A stretch of 22,838 bases of DNA from an uncultured Pseudorhodobacter sp. (GTDB lineage Bacteria; Pseudomonadota; Alphaproteobacteria; Rhodobacterales; Rhodobacteraceae). This document shows, in pieces, positions 1 to 7,932 of this stretch; positions within the stretch are counted from its first letter, which is position 1, and every line of letters begins with the position of its first letter. Under the pieces are notes generated by a model. That model did no database searches. It had not been told where the DNA came from and was given only the letters and a program-made list of their open reading frames with translations. Both the position numbers and the translations under genes were made by a program. The stretch lies in contig CAMFLG010000007.1 of assembly GCA_945957495.1 (NCBI GenBank), positions 1-22,838 of the forward strand, written 5' to 3'.

Positions 1-668
1 TCGAAATCGCTCATCCCCTCACGAAACGCAAAAACCATCCGCGTCAGCGCACGCGCTGCCAGCCCGTTTGCAAACTCCAGCCGGGCGATTTCGGCGGCAT
101 CCACCCGCGCCCGCAGCCCGGTAGAGGGGTGCATCAGCAGCGCCGTTGCGTTTTCCACCCGCCCGGCGATCTGGCGCAGCGGATCGACGACAAAGGCCGG
201 GGCATCCACCGCCGTCGCCGGATCTTCGACCTCATCCGCCGAAAACCACTTCCAGCCGATGACACCCACCGTTGCCCCCGTTGGCACCGCCTCGGCCAGC
301 CAGGACCGCAGGTTGCGCCCTTCGCGTGGTTGCGAGGGCAAGGACAGGCTGGCGCAATGGCCGACCCGGATGTCGCCCGCCTGCACCAGTGGTGAGACGC
401 CGGTGTAGGGCAGGCATTCGTTGCCCGCCAACAACAGCGCATCGGTGGCGGTGACGATCAGCAGCGTCTCTTCAAACCGTGGGTCGAACCCGGTCAGCCA
501 CTGGATATTCGCCGCATGTTCGCGGTCGCCATAGACCACCAGCACCTCATAGCCTGCGCCCGCCGCGCGAAACGCCGCCAGCCGCGCCCGCAATTCGCTT
601 AGCGTCAGGTCGGGCGGCAGGGCGGGGGTGCCGAAATCGGGCCAGTCAATGCGGATCAGGCGGGGCAT
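1..668 (-). CDS. M24-family (Xaa-Pro aminopeptidase/creatinase-like) protein, N-terminal part
   Basis: Reading frame open from an ATG at 668 to the window edge, about 222 residues, so the C-terminal part is missing. The N-terminus resembles the creatinase/prolidase N-terminal domain: residues around 40-70 contain VVYGDREHAANIQWLTGFD, the usual 'YGDREHxANxxxLTGFDPRFEE' pattern of M24-type proteins in alphaproteobacteria. The metal-binding pita-bread domain, which carries the catalytic residues, would lie beyond the window, so peptidase activity cannot be checked here. The gene ends leftward and is separated by 84 bases from the kdpE stop, with a terminator-like hairpin between them, so it probably has its own promoter. 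It could equally be a non-catalytic M24 homologue. Confidence 0.7.
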   Translation of the reverse strand, partial: MPRLIRIDWPDFGTPALPPDLTLSELRARLAAFRAAGAGYEVLVVYGDREHAANIQWLTGFDPRFEETLLIVTATDALLLAGNECLPYTGVSPLVQAGDIRVGHCASLSLPSQPREGRNLRSWLAEAVPTGATVGVIGWKWFSADEVEDPATAVDAPAFVVDPLRQIAGRVENATALLMHPSTGLRARVDAAEIARLEFANGLAARALTRMVFAFREGMSDF

Positions 669-720
669 GGGCGTCTCCATCAGTTTGGCCAAGCCTAAGG
701 CCACACTGGTTGCCATGGCA

Positions 721-747
721 AAGAAAATCCCCGGCCACGGCGGGCCG
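721..747 (-). terminator. Probable intrinsic terminator after kdpDE
   Basis: Read on the minus strand just after the kdpE stop: a 5-bp stem (CGGCC/GGCCG, plus coordinates 743-747 and 732-736) with a 6-base loop, followed three bases later by ATTTTCTT. The stem is short but GC-only. Position and T-rich tail fit Rho-independent termination of the kdpD-kdpE transcript. Confidence 0.45.
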
Positions 748-752
748 ATCTA

Positions 753-1436
753 TCACGCCTCGGCGGCGATCCAGCGATAGCCGACGCCCGGTTCGGTCTG
801 GATATAGGCAGGGGCGGCGGGGTCGGTTTCGATCTTTTGCCGCAACTGGCCGATGAAAACCCGCAGATAGGGCACGTCCTGACCATGCGCCGGCCCCCAG
901 ACCTGCATCAGGATTTGCCGATGGGTCAGCACGCGACCGGGATTTTGCGCCAGCATCACCAGAAGATCAAATTCGGTCGGGGTCAGGTGAATGGACTGGC
1001 CGTTCAGATGCACGGTATGGCCGGGCAGGTCGATCACCAGCCCGCCCTGCCGCAAGATCCCGGTCGGTTGCGCGCGCTGGCGCAGCACGGCGCGCAGGCG
1101 GGCCAGCAATTCACCGATGCCAAAGGGTTTGGTGATGAAATCATTCGCGCCAAGGTCCAGCGCCATGATCTTTTCCATTTCCTGATCATGGGCCGACAGC
1201 ACGATGATCGGCAGGCCAGACCGCGCGCGCAGGTTTTCGATCACGGCTTTGCCATTCAGATCGGGCAGGCCCAGATCAAGGATCATCGCATCGGGCTTTG
1301 CACTGGCAACCATCGCCAGCGCCGCCTGCCCGGTGGCGGCAAAGGCGGTGTCATAGCCCGAGGCGGCCAGCGCATGGCCCAGAAAGCGTTGGATCTGCGC
1401 TTCGTCATCCACGATCAGGATCAGCGGTTTGGTCAT
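753..1436 (-). CDS. kdpE: KdpE-like response regulator (OmpR family)
   Basis: 227 residues, the normal length for an OmpR/PhoB-type regulator. The receiver domain spans about residues 5-118, with the acidic pair D10-D11, the phospho-acceptor D54 in MILDLGLPD, and the conserved lysine K103 in ITKPF. The winged-helix output domain covers about 130-223 (HLTPTEFDLL, RVFIGQLRQKIE, TEPGVGYRW), all typical of KdpE. The ATG at 1436 is chosen because the preceding gene ends in an ATGA overlap there and the receiver begins immediately. It is translationally coupled to the kinase upstream. In other bacteria KdpE activates kdpFABC; no kdp pump is present in this window, and the nearest potassium gene is the divergent kup. 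Confidence 0.9.
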   Translation of the reverse strand: MTKPLILIVDDEAQIQRFLGHALAASGYDTAFAATGQAALAMVASAKPDAMILDLGLPDLNGKAVIENLRARSGLPIIVLSAHDQEMEKIMALDLGANDFITKPFGIGELLARLRAVLRQRAQPTGILRQGGLVIDLPGHTVHLNGQSIHLTPTEFDLLVMLAQNPGRVLTHRQILMQVWGPAHGQDVPYLRVFIGQLRQKIETDPAAPAYIQTEPGVGYRWIAAEA

Positions 1437-2959
1437 GGGCTGGCCTTGGGCAGGGGAAGGGTGATGCACATGCGGGTGCCCTTGCCATCGCGCAGCGGGC
1501 TTGTCACTGTCAACGTGCCGCCCAAGGCCTGCACGATGCCGTTGCTGATGCTCAGGCCCAGCCCGGTGCCGGGCCGCCCCGGATCGGCACGGTAGAACGG
1601 CTTGAACACCTCTGCCTGTACCCGCGGCGCAATGCCCGGTCCCTGATCGGCGACGCAAACCGCGATCTGATCTTGCCCGACCGTCGCCGTCACATGGATC
1701 GGCGCGGCGGGGGCAGAGAATTTCACCGCATTGTCCAGCAGGTTGAACAGCGATTGTTCCAACAGCGCGGCCTCGGCCTGCAGCATCGGCAGTTCCGGCA
1801 GGTCTGCCGAAATCCGGGCGGTGGGAAAGGCGGTGCTGGCGCGGGCGATGGCGGCGCGGACGACATCGGCCGGATCGACCCAACTCAGATGCAGGTCCAG
1901 CCCCGCCTGCAGCCGCGTCATATACAGCAGATTTTCCACATAATGCGACAGGCGCCGCGCCTCTTCCTCAATCGCAAGCGCCAGATCGTCGCGCGCGGCG
2001 GGTGGCAGGGTATTGCCCAATTCGCGCAGGCTGGTGATCGCGCCAAGGATCGTTGCCAGCGGCGTGCGCAGATCATGTGACAGCGAGGTCAAAAGGGCCG
2101 CGCGCAGCGCATCGCGCGTGGCGCTGGTGCGCGCCTCTTCGGCGGTTGTGGCAAGGGTCAGGCGGGCGATGGCCAGATTGGCCTGCTGACAGATCACCTC
2201 GATCGCCTGTTCACGCACCGCACGGTCAGCACGGTTGGGGCCAAGCACAGCATGGCCCAGGATCAGCACCACCTCGCCCGCCTGCACCAACGGCAGAAAG
2301 GCAAGGCTGCCGCCCTGCTGGCCCGGTTGCGCCGGGTCTTCCCGGCTGTGCCTGCGCAGCGCACGTTCGGCGGCCTGCAGATCGGCGGCATCAAGGCCCG
2401 GATCAAGGCCCGCATCGGGCGAAAACCCGTCTGCCACCGGCTGCAACACCACCACCGGCCCCGGCACCAGCGCCGCCACATGCCGCGACAGGGTGGCCCG
2501 GATCGCGGGCAACCCATCGACCTTTGCCAGATCGGCGGCGAAGGCCGACAGCACCTCCAGCACCTCGGCGCGGGTGGTGGCGGCGTTGGCCTCTTCGCGC
2601 AGGCGGCCCGCCAGAAATCCGGTCAGGCCCGCCACGCCCAGAAACTCTGCCAGCACCAAAAGATCGCCGGGTTTGGCGATGGCAAAGGTGTAAAGCGGGC
2701 GCACGAACAGGAAATTGAACGTGGCAAAGGCCGCAAGCGCGCTGGCAACCCCGATCCAGAAGCCAAAGCGCACCGAAGCCAGCAGCACCGCGACAAAGAA
2801 CACAAACAACCCCGAAGGTTCGGGCAGGCTATCTTGTGTAAGGTAGGTCGTCAGCGCGGCAAGCGCCAGAAACAGCACCGCCCCCAGCGCGCTGGGCAGG
2901 GTCGGCGCCGCCGCCCAGCCATGGGTATCGGGTAACAGGGATGCGTTGCGGTCTGCCAT
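1433..2959 (-). CDS. KdpD-type sensor histidine kinase lacking the N-terminal sensor half
   Basis: 508 residues against roughly 850-900 for classical KdpD. In order: four hydrophobic segments at about 22-40, 50-62, 66-87 and 98-118 forming the DUF4118 membrane domain; a GAF-like region about 130-270; the H-box TSLSHDLRTPLATI with H295; an N-box LFNLLDNAVKF near 405-414; the G1 box DQGPGI at 438-443; and the G2 box GTGLGLSI near 464-471. All kinase motifs look intact. The KdpD (Walker-containing) and universal-stress-protein domains that normally precede the membrane part are absent, and the sequence upstream is the kup promoter side, not a remnant of them. The start at 2959 is preferred (AAGG seven bases before the ATG); an ATG at 2998 would add 13 residues. 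It overlaps kdpE by four bases. Confidence 0.85.
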   Translation of the reverse strand: MADRNASLLPDTHGWAAAPTLPSALGAVLFLALAALTTYLTQDSLPEPSGLFVFFVAVLLASVRFGFWIGVASALAAFATFNFLFVRPLYTFAIAKPGDLLVLAEFLGVAGLTGFLAGRLREEANAATTRAEVLEVLSAFAADLAKVDGLPAIRATLSRHVAALVPGPVVVLQPVADGFSPDAGLDPGLDAADLQAAERALRRHSREDPAQPGQQGGSLAFLPLVQAGEVVLILGHAVLGPNRADRAVREQAIEVICQQANLAIARLTLATTAEEARTSATRDALRAALLTSLSHDLRTPLATILGAITSLRELGNTLPPAARDDLALAIEEEARRLSHYVENLLYMTRLQAGLDLHLSWVDPADVVRAAIARASTAFPTARISADLPELPMLQAEAALLEQSLFNLLDNAVKFSAPAAPIHVTATVGQDQIAVCVADQGPGIAPRVQAEVFKPFYRADPGRPGTGLGLSISNGIVQALGGTLTVTSPLRDGKGTRMCITLPLPKASP

Positions 2960-3105
2960 GCGGCAACCTTGCGGCCAGCCCGCGGGGCTGTCCATCATCT
3001 TTATGCGTTCCTTATACCCGGGCCAAAACCCCCTGTCGCATCCTTATGCGGGGCGCGCCAGATTGGCCGCATCCTGCCAGAACTGGCGCTATCCGGACGA
3101 TCATT

Positions 3106-5004
3106 GTGACGATATCTGCCCTTTCCCTGCCCCAGCCCAATGCCGTGGCCAGCCCAAAACGCTCTGGCCTGCTGGCGCTTTCACTTGGGTCCATCGGCGT
3201 TGTTTATGGCGATATCGGCACATCGCCGCTTTATGCCTTCCGCGAGGCGATGCTGGCCGCAGGCGATACCAGCCGCGAGACGGTTCTGGGCGTGCTGTCC
3301 TTGATCCTGTGGGCGCTGATGGTGATTGTGACGGTGAAATACGTCGTGATCCTGCTGCGCGCCGACAATCAGGGCGAGGGCGGTACGCTGTCGCTGTTGG
3401 CGCTGGCACAGCGCGCGATGGGGCGGCGTTCGGCCCTGGTGTTGGCGATGGGGTTGATCGGGGCGGCGCTGTTTTACGGCGACGCGGCGATTACGCCCGC
3501 GATTTCAGTGCTGTCGGCGGTTGAGGGGCTAAAGCTGTTGACCAGCCGGCTGGACGCTTATGTGTTGCCGATCACCATTGCCATAATCATCGCGCTGTTT
3601 CTGGTGCAGTCGCGCGGCACGGCGGCGGTGGCAAGCCTGTTCGGCCCGATCACCTTGATCTGGTTCGCGGTCATGGCGGTGGGCGGGGTGGTTCACGTCG
3701 CGGCAGATCCGGCGATTCTGGCGGCGCTGAACCCGGCCCATGCCGCGGGCTTTTTGCTGAGCCATGGCAAGATCGGGCTGGTGGTTCTGGGCGCGGTGTT
3801 TCTGGCCGTCACCGGAGCAGAGGCGCTGTATGCCGACCTTGGCCATTTTGGCCGCAGGCCGATCCAGCTGGCCTGGGTTTGCGTGGCGCTGCCTGCCTTG
3901 GCGCTGAACTATCTGGGGCAGGGGGTGCTGGTGCTGGCCAGCCCCGAAACCCTGCAGAATCCGTTCTTTCTGATGTATCCCGCCTGGGCGCTGCTGCCGG
4001 TGGTGGCGCTGGCGACCATGGCCACCATCATCGCCAGTCAGGCCGTGATCACCGGCGCCTATTCCCTGACCCGGCAAGCGATTCAACTGCGCCTGTTGCC
4101 GCGCCTGAAAATCCGCCACACCTCGGAAACGCAAGAGGGGCAGATCTATCTGGGCAGCATCAATGCGCTGTTGCTGGCGGGTGTTCTGGCGCTGGTGGTG
4201 GGTTTTGGCTCTTCCTCGGCCCTGGCCAGCGCCTATGGGATCAGCGTGACCGGCACCATGGTGGTGACGGCCATTCTGGCGCTGATCGTGGTGCATCGGC
4301 ACTGGGGCTGGCCGCTGTGGGCCGCGACCGCGCTGATGCTGCCGTTTCTGCTGATTGATCTGGTCTTTCTGGGGGCGAACATGCTGAAGGTTCTGGAGGG
4401 CGGTTATGTGCCGCTGGCGATTGCGGCCTTTGTCGTGCTGGTGATGGCGACCTGGCTGCGCGGCACAGCGGTGTTGCTGCAAAAGGAACAGGACGCCGAA
4501 GTGCCACTGGACACGATTCTGCGCCAGTTGGACAAGGCCAGCATCGCAAAGGTTCCCGGCACCGCGATCTATCTGACCTCCAGCCCCGAAACCGCGCCGG
4601 TCGCGCTGATGCACAGTCTCAAGCATTTCAAAAGCCTGCACGACCAAAACGTCATTCTGACCATCGTGACCGCCCCGGTGCCCCGCGTTGATCTGCAAGA
4701 CCGGGTGCAGATGGAAACCATCAACCCGCGCTTTCGCCGGGTGACGCTGACCTTTGGCTATATGGAGGATCCGAACGTGCCGCAGGGGCTGGCGAAATGC
4801 CGCGAGATGGGGTGGAAGTTCGACATCATGTCCACCTCTTTCCTGCTGTCGCGCCGCACGTTGAAGCTGGCCAGCAAAAGCCCGCTACCGGGCTGGCAAC
4901 GCCGCATCTTCATCTTCATGGCGCGCAATGCGGCGGGGGCGTCGGACTATTTCCACATCCCCGCTGGCCGCGTGGTAGAAATCGGAACGCAGGTGAACCT
5001 GTAA
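3106..5004 (+). CDS. kup: Low-affinity potassium uptake permease Kup
   Basis: With the GTG at 3106 the protein is 632 residues, close to E. coli Kup (622). The Kup signature LGSIGVVYGDIGTSPLYAF lies near the N-terminus, followed by NQGEGGTLSLLAL and about twelve hydrophobic segments up to roughly residue 455, then a soluble C-terminal domain ending in PAGRVVEIGTQVNL. The frame is open upstream to 2941, with an ATG at 3046 that would add 20 residues, but similarity to Kup begins only after residue 15 of the GTG form, and GGA lies about eight bases ahead of the GTG. The product is a proton-coupled potassium importer of the inner membrane. It is divergent from the kdpD-like kinase, with about 146 bases between starts, so shared control is plausible. 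Confidence 0.93.
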   Translation: MTISALSLPQPNAVASPKRSGLLALSLGSIGVVYGDIGTSPLYAFREAMLAAGDTSRETVLGVLSLILWALMVIVTVKYVVILLRADNQGEGGTLSLLALAQRAMGRRSALVLAMGLIGAALFYGDAAITPAISVLSAVEGLKLLTSRLDAYVLPITIAIIIALFLVQSRGTAAVASLFGPITLIWFAVMAVGGVVHVAADPAILAALNPAHAAGFLLSHGKIGLVVLGAVFLAVTGAEALYADLGHFGRRPIQLAWVCVALPALALNYLGQGVLVLASPETLQNPFFLMYPAWALLPVVALATMATIIASQAVITGAYSLTRQAIQLRLLPRLKIRHTSETQEGQIYLGSINALLLAGVLALVVGFGSSSALASAYGISVTGTMVVTAILALIVVHRHWGWPLWAATALMLPFLLIDLVFLGANMLKVLEGGYVPLAIAAFVVLVMATWLRGTAVLLQKEQDAEVPLDTILRQLDKASIAKVPGTAIYLTSSPETAPVALMHSLKHFKSLHDQNVILTIVTAPVPRVDLQDRVQMETINPRFRRVTLTFGYMEDPNVPQGLAKCREMGWKFDIMSTSFLLSRRTLKLASKSPLPGWQRRIFIFMARNAAGASDYFHIPAGRVVEIGTQVNL

Positions 5005-5036
5005 CCGGGCGTATTGGTGCCCCTCACTCTGCGCCC

Positions 5037-5070
5037 AAACACGCGCCGCCTACAACGGCAGCGCGTGTTT
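5037..5070. terminator. Bidirectional hairpin between convergent kup and lrp-type gene
   Basis: Perfect 9-bp inverted repeat AAACACGCG (5037-5045) / CGCGTGTTT (5062-5070), with an additional inner GCCG/CGGC pairing and a short loop around CCTACAA. Each strand ends in a short TTT run after the stem. The stop codon of the minus-strand regulator (5050-5052) sits in the loop, so the end of that gene doubles as terminator. It lies 33 bases after the kup stop. Confidence 0.6.
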
Positions 5071-5499
5071 GCGATGCACCACCTCCATCACAAAGCGCGA
5101 ACGCACACCCTTCAGCGCGACCGTTTCGGTCAGCCGCTGATAAACGATGTCATAGGACGGCATGTCGGCCACCACGATGCGCAGCATATAGTCAGACTGG
5201 CCGCCCAGACGCTGCACCTCGATGATTTCGGGAAATCGTTCCACCGCCGCCAGGAACTTGTCGCGCCAGGCGGGGGTATGGTCCATCGCCTCGACCTCGC
5301 ACAGCACGGTCAGGCCCAGACCGACCTTGCGCGGATCGACAAGGGCGACCCGGCCGGTGATGACGCCTGCCGCATCCAGCTTTTGCACCCGTTTCCAGCA
5401 GGGGGTTTGCGACAGGCCCACGCGGTCTGCCAGCTGCGCCACCGGAATCGTCGCATCGCGCTGCAATTCGGTCAGGATTTTGCGGTCAATCTGATCCAT
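5050..5499 (-). CDS. Lrp/AsnC-family regulator, DecR/YbaO-like
   Basis: 149 residues, normal for the family. DNA-binding helix-turn-helix at about 18-42 with LSQTPCWKRVQKL; ligand-binding RAM domain from about 60 to 145. The TPCWKR motif, the following GVITGRVALVDPRKVGLGLT and the C-terminal region match the DecR/YbaO branch of the family, whose E. coli member responds to cysteine, better than leucine-type Lrp. It begins three bases after the cysA stop with no clear Shine-Dalgarno, which points to coupled translation as the last gene of the sulfate operon. The inferred role is a cysteine sensor that adjusts sulfate uptake or cysteine disposal. That role rests on subfamily resemblance and gene position only. 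Confidence 0.85.
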   Translation of the reverse strand: MDQIDRKILTELQRDATIPVAQLADRVGLSQTPCWKRVQKLDAAGVITGRVALVDPRKVGLGLTVLCEVEAMDHTPAWRDKFLAAVERFPEIIEVQRLGGQSDYMLRIVVADMPSYDIVYQRLTETVALKGVRSRFVMEVVHRKHALPL

Positions 5500-5502
5500 G
5501 GC

Positions 5503-6222
5503 TCAGGCAGAGATGAAATTGCGCACGAAATCGCTGGCGGGATGCGCGCGGATGTCCTGCGGGCGGCCGATCTGTTCGATGCGGCCCATCGACATCACCA
5601 CCACCAGATCGGCCAGTTCCATCGCCTCGTCCTGATCATGGGTGACGAAGATCGTGGTCAGGCCGGTGGTATCGTGAATCTCGCGCAGGCCCTGCCGCAG
5701 TTCCTTGCGCACCTTGGCGTCCAGCGCGCCAAAGGGTTCGTCCAGCAGCAACATGCGCGGCTCGATCGCCATGGCGCGCGCCAGTGCCACGCGCTGCCGT
5801 TGCCCGCCAGACAGCTGGCTGGGATAGCGCGGGCCGATGGCGGGCAGTTGGATCAGATCCAGCAGCCGGGTCACACGGCGGGCAATTTCGGGCTTTGACG
5901 GGCGCTGCGCGCGCGGGCGGGCATTCAGGCCATAGGCGATGTTGTCAAACACCGTCATGTGCCGGAACAGGGCATAGGATTGAAACACAAAGCCCGCGCG
6001 GCGCTCTTGTACCGTCAGGCCGGTTGCATCCTGCCCGTCAAAGCGCACCCGCCCGGCAGTTGGAAACTCCAATCCGCCAAGGATGCGCAACAACGTGGTC
6101 TTGCCTGACCCTGATGGGCCCAACAGCGCCACCAGCGCCCCCGACGGGATCGACAGCGACACCGGATGCAAGGCCGCCGTGGCGCCAAATTCCTTCGAGA
6201 TATCTTCGATTTCGATGTGCAT
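5503..6222 (-). CDS. cysA: Sulfate/thiosulfate ABC transporter ATP-binding protein, short form
   Basis: 239 residues. Walker A GPSGSGKT at 35-42, Q-loop Q81, signature LSGGQ at 137-141, Walker B MLLLDEP at 157-163, and H-loop VTHDQ with H195, so the ATPase domain is complete. E. coli CysA has about 365 residues; the C-terminal regulatory domain is missing here, since the protein ends shortly after the region following the H-loop. The AAAGGG seven bases before the ATG supports the start. It is the third core gene of sbp-cysT-cysW-cysA and begins 12 bases after cysW. The product energises sulfate import at the cytoplasmic face of the permease. Substrate choice between sulfate and thiosulfate cannot be told from this subunit. 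Confidence 0.9.
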   Translation of the reverse strand: MHIEIEDISKEFGATAALHPVSLSIPSGALVALLGPSGSGKTTLLRILGGLEFPTAGRVRFDGQDATGLTVQERRAGFVFQSYALFRHMTVFDNIAYGLNARPRAQRPSKPEIARRVTRLLDLIQLPAIGPRYPSQLSGGQRQRVALARAMAIEPRMLLLDEPFGALDAKVRKELRQGLREIHDTTGLTTIFVTHDQDEAMELADLVVVMSMGRIEQIGRPQDIRAHPASDFVRNFISA

Positions 6223-6234
6223 GGCGCAGCCCTT

Positions 6235-7095
6235 TCAATGGCGGTGATTGGCGGCAAGCTGATCGGCATAGCGCCATTCCAGCCCGGTTTTCAGGGTAAG
6301 GGTCAGCAGCGCCAGCAGGGCCAGCACCGCGGCCAGCGAGAACGCCGCGACCGACAGGTATTCGTTATACAGCATCTCGATGGTGATCGGCATCGTCGCG
6401 GTCTGGCCGCGGATCTTGCCCGACACCACCGCCACCGCGCCAAACTCGCCCATGGCGCGGGCGTTGCACAAAAGCACCCCATACAACAGCGCCCAGCGGA
6501 TGTTGGGCAGCGTCACCGTAAAGAACACCCGCCAGCCCGACGCGCCCAGCGTCAGCGCGGCCTCTTCCTCGGCCCGGCCCTGTTCGATCATCACCGGGAT
6601 CAGCTCGCGCGCCACAAAGGGGAAGGTCACAAAGACCGAGGCCAGCACAATGCCCGGCAGCGCAAACACGATGGGAAAGCCGTGGCCCACCAGAACCCCA
6701 CCGATCAGCGAATTCGCCCCGAAGGTCAGCACGATGCACAGGCCCGCCACGACCGGAGAGACGGAAAACGGCAGGTCAATCAGCGTGATCAGAATCGCCT
6801 TGCCACGAAAATCGAACTTGGTGACGAACCACGCGGCGGCGATGCCGAACACCGCATTCAAGGGCACCGCGATCGCCGCGACAATCAGGGTCAGCCGGAT
6901 TGCCGATGCAGCCTCGGGGTTGGCAAGCGAGGCGACCGCAGCCAAGGCACCATCGCGCAGCGCCTCGAAAAACACCACGATTAGGGGGGCGAACAGCAAC
7001 ACCGCCAACCCCAGAAGAACGCCGCCGATCAGCAGAAACCGCGCCAGCGGCGTTTCTTCGGTGGCGGCGCGAAAGCGGATGGGAACATCAGACAT
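6235..7095 (-). CDS. cysW: Sulfate/thiosulfate ABC transporter permease CysW
   Basis: 286 residues with about six hydrophobic segments (first near residues 20-42). The permease coupling motif is at about residues 180-205 (RAEEEAALTLGASGWRVFF), the EAA loop of binding-protein-dependent permeases. LIDLPFSVSPVVAGL and LLCNARAMGEFGAVAVVSG are typical of CysW. The ATG at 7095 follows GGAG by eight bases; an upstream TTG in frame was not chosen. It overlaps the end of cysT by eight bases, which implies coupled translation, and forms the transmembrane channel with CysT. Confidence 0.92.
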   Translation of the reverse strand: MSDVPIRFRAATEETPLARFLLIGGVLLGLAVLLFAPLIVVFFEALRDGALAAVASLANPEAASAIRLTLIVAAIAVPLNAVFGIAAAWFVTKFDFRGKAILITLIDLPFSVSPVVAGLCIVLTFGANSLIGGVLVGHGFPIVFALPGIVLASVFVTFPFVARELIPVMIEQGRAEEEAALTLGASGWRVFFTVTLPNIRWALLYGVLLCNARAMGEFGAVAVVSGKIRGQTATMPITIEMLYNEYLSVAAFSLAAVLALLALLTLTLKTGLEWRYADQLAANHRH

Positions 7096-7924
7096 AACCA
7101 ATTCTCCGGCGGCTAAAGACCTGAACGGCGTTGATGGCCAACAGCATCATGAATGAAATCAGCAGCATGGCGATGCCGATGGCGGCGGCGCCGGGGTAGT
7201 CGAACTCTTCCAGCCGGATCACGATCAAGAGGGGCGCGATTTCGGTTTTCATCGGGATATTGCCCGCGATGAAGATGACCGATCCGTACTCCCCGACCGA
7301 CCGCGCCAGCGCCAGCGCAAAGCCGGTCAGGGCGGCGGGCGTCAGCATCGGCAGGATGATGTGGCGGATGGTGTGGGCACGGCTGGCGCCCAGCGTGGCA
7401 GAGGCCTCTTCAACCTCACGCTCGATCTCTTCCACCACCGGCTGCACGGTGCGGGCGACAAAGGGCAGGCCCACAAAGATCAGCGCGATCAGGATGCCCC
7501 ATTGGGTGTAGGCGATCTTGAATCCCAGATCCTTAGCAATCGCGCCAAAAGCGCCGTTCGGGGCATAAAGCGCGGTCAGCGCGATCCCCGCCACAGCCGT
7601 GGGCAGCGCGAAGGGCAGATCCACCGCCGCATCCAGCAATTTGCGGCCCGGAAAGCGATAGCGCACCAGCACCCAGGCCACGGCCACGCCGAACACTAGA
7701 TTGAACAGCGCCGCGATCAGCGACAGCCGGAACGACAGCAACAACGCCCCCCAGGTGCGCTTGGTGTTGATGGCGGCCCACATCACATCGACGCCCGACG
7801 CGGCGCCCTGCAACAACAGGGCGCCGATCGGCAACAGCACGATGATGGAAAGCATGGTCAGGGTGATCCCTGCGCTCAACCCCAGTCCGGGGATCGGGGA
7901 TTGGTGAACCAGCGGCTGTTTCAT
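7088..7924 (-). CDS. cysT: Sulfate/thiosulfate ABC transporter permease CysT
   Basis: 278 residues, family-typical (also called CysU). About six hydrophobic segments; the EAA loop lies in EVEEASATLGASRAHTIRHI. Strings such as VDLPFALPTAVAGIALTALY and ARSVGEYGSVIFIAGN are characteristic of CysT. The ATG at 7924 has GAGG seven bases ahead and lies eight bases after the sbp stop; an in-frame GTG at 7936 is less likely. It is the partner of CysW in the membrane channel, downstream of the binding-protein gene. Confidence 0.92.
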   Translation of the reverse strand: MKQPLVHQSPIPGLGLSAGITLTMLSIIVLLPIGALLLQGAASGVDVMWAAINTKRTWGALLLSFRLSLIAALFNLVFGVAVAWVLVRYRFPGRKLLDAAVDLPFALPTAVAGIALTALYAPNGAFGAIAKDLGFKIAYTQWGILIALIFVGLPFVARTVQPVVEEIEREVEEASATLGASRAHTIRHIILPMLTPAALTGFALALARSVGEYGSVIFIAGNIPMKTEIAPLLIVIRLEEFDYPGAAAIGIAMLLISFMMLLAINAVQVFSRRRIGYV

Positions 7925-7932
7925 GCGCGACC

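Noticed and set aside
753..1883. 376-residue extended version of the response regulator
   Set aside because: The first ~149 residues read the kinase gene in another frame; the true KdpE starts at 1436 where the ATGA overlap and receiver domain begin.
3529..4698. 389-residue minus-strand frame inside kup
   Set aside because: Shadow of kup; composition is HQGR-rich and matches no family, while kup is complete on the plus strand.
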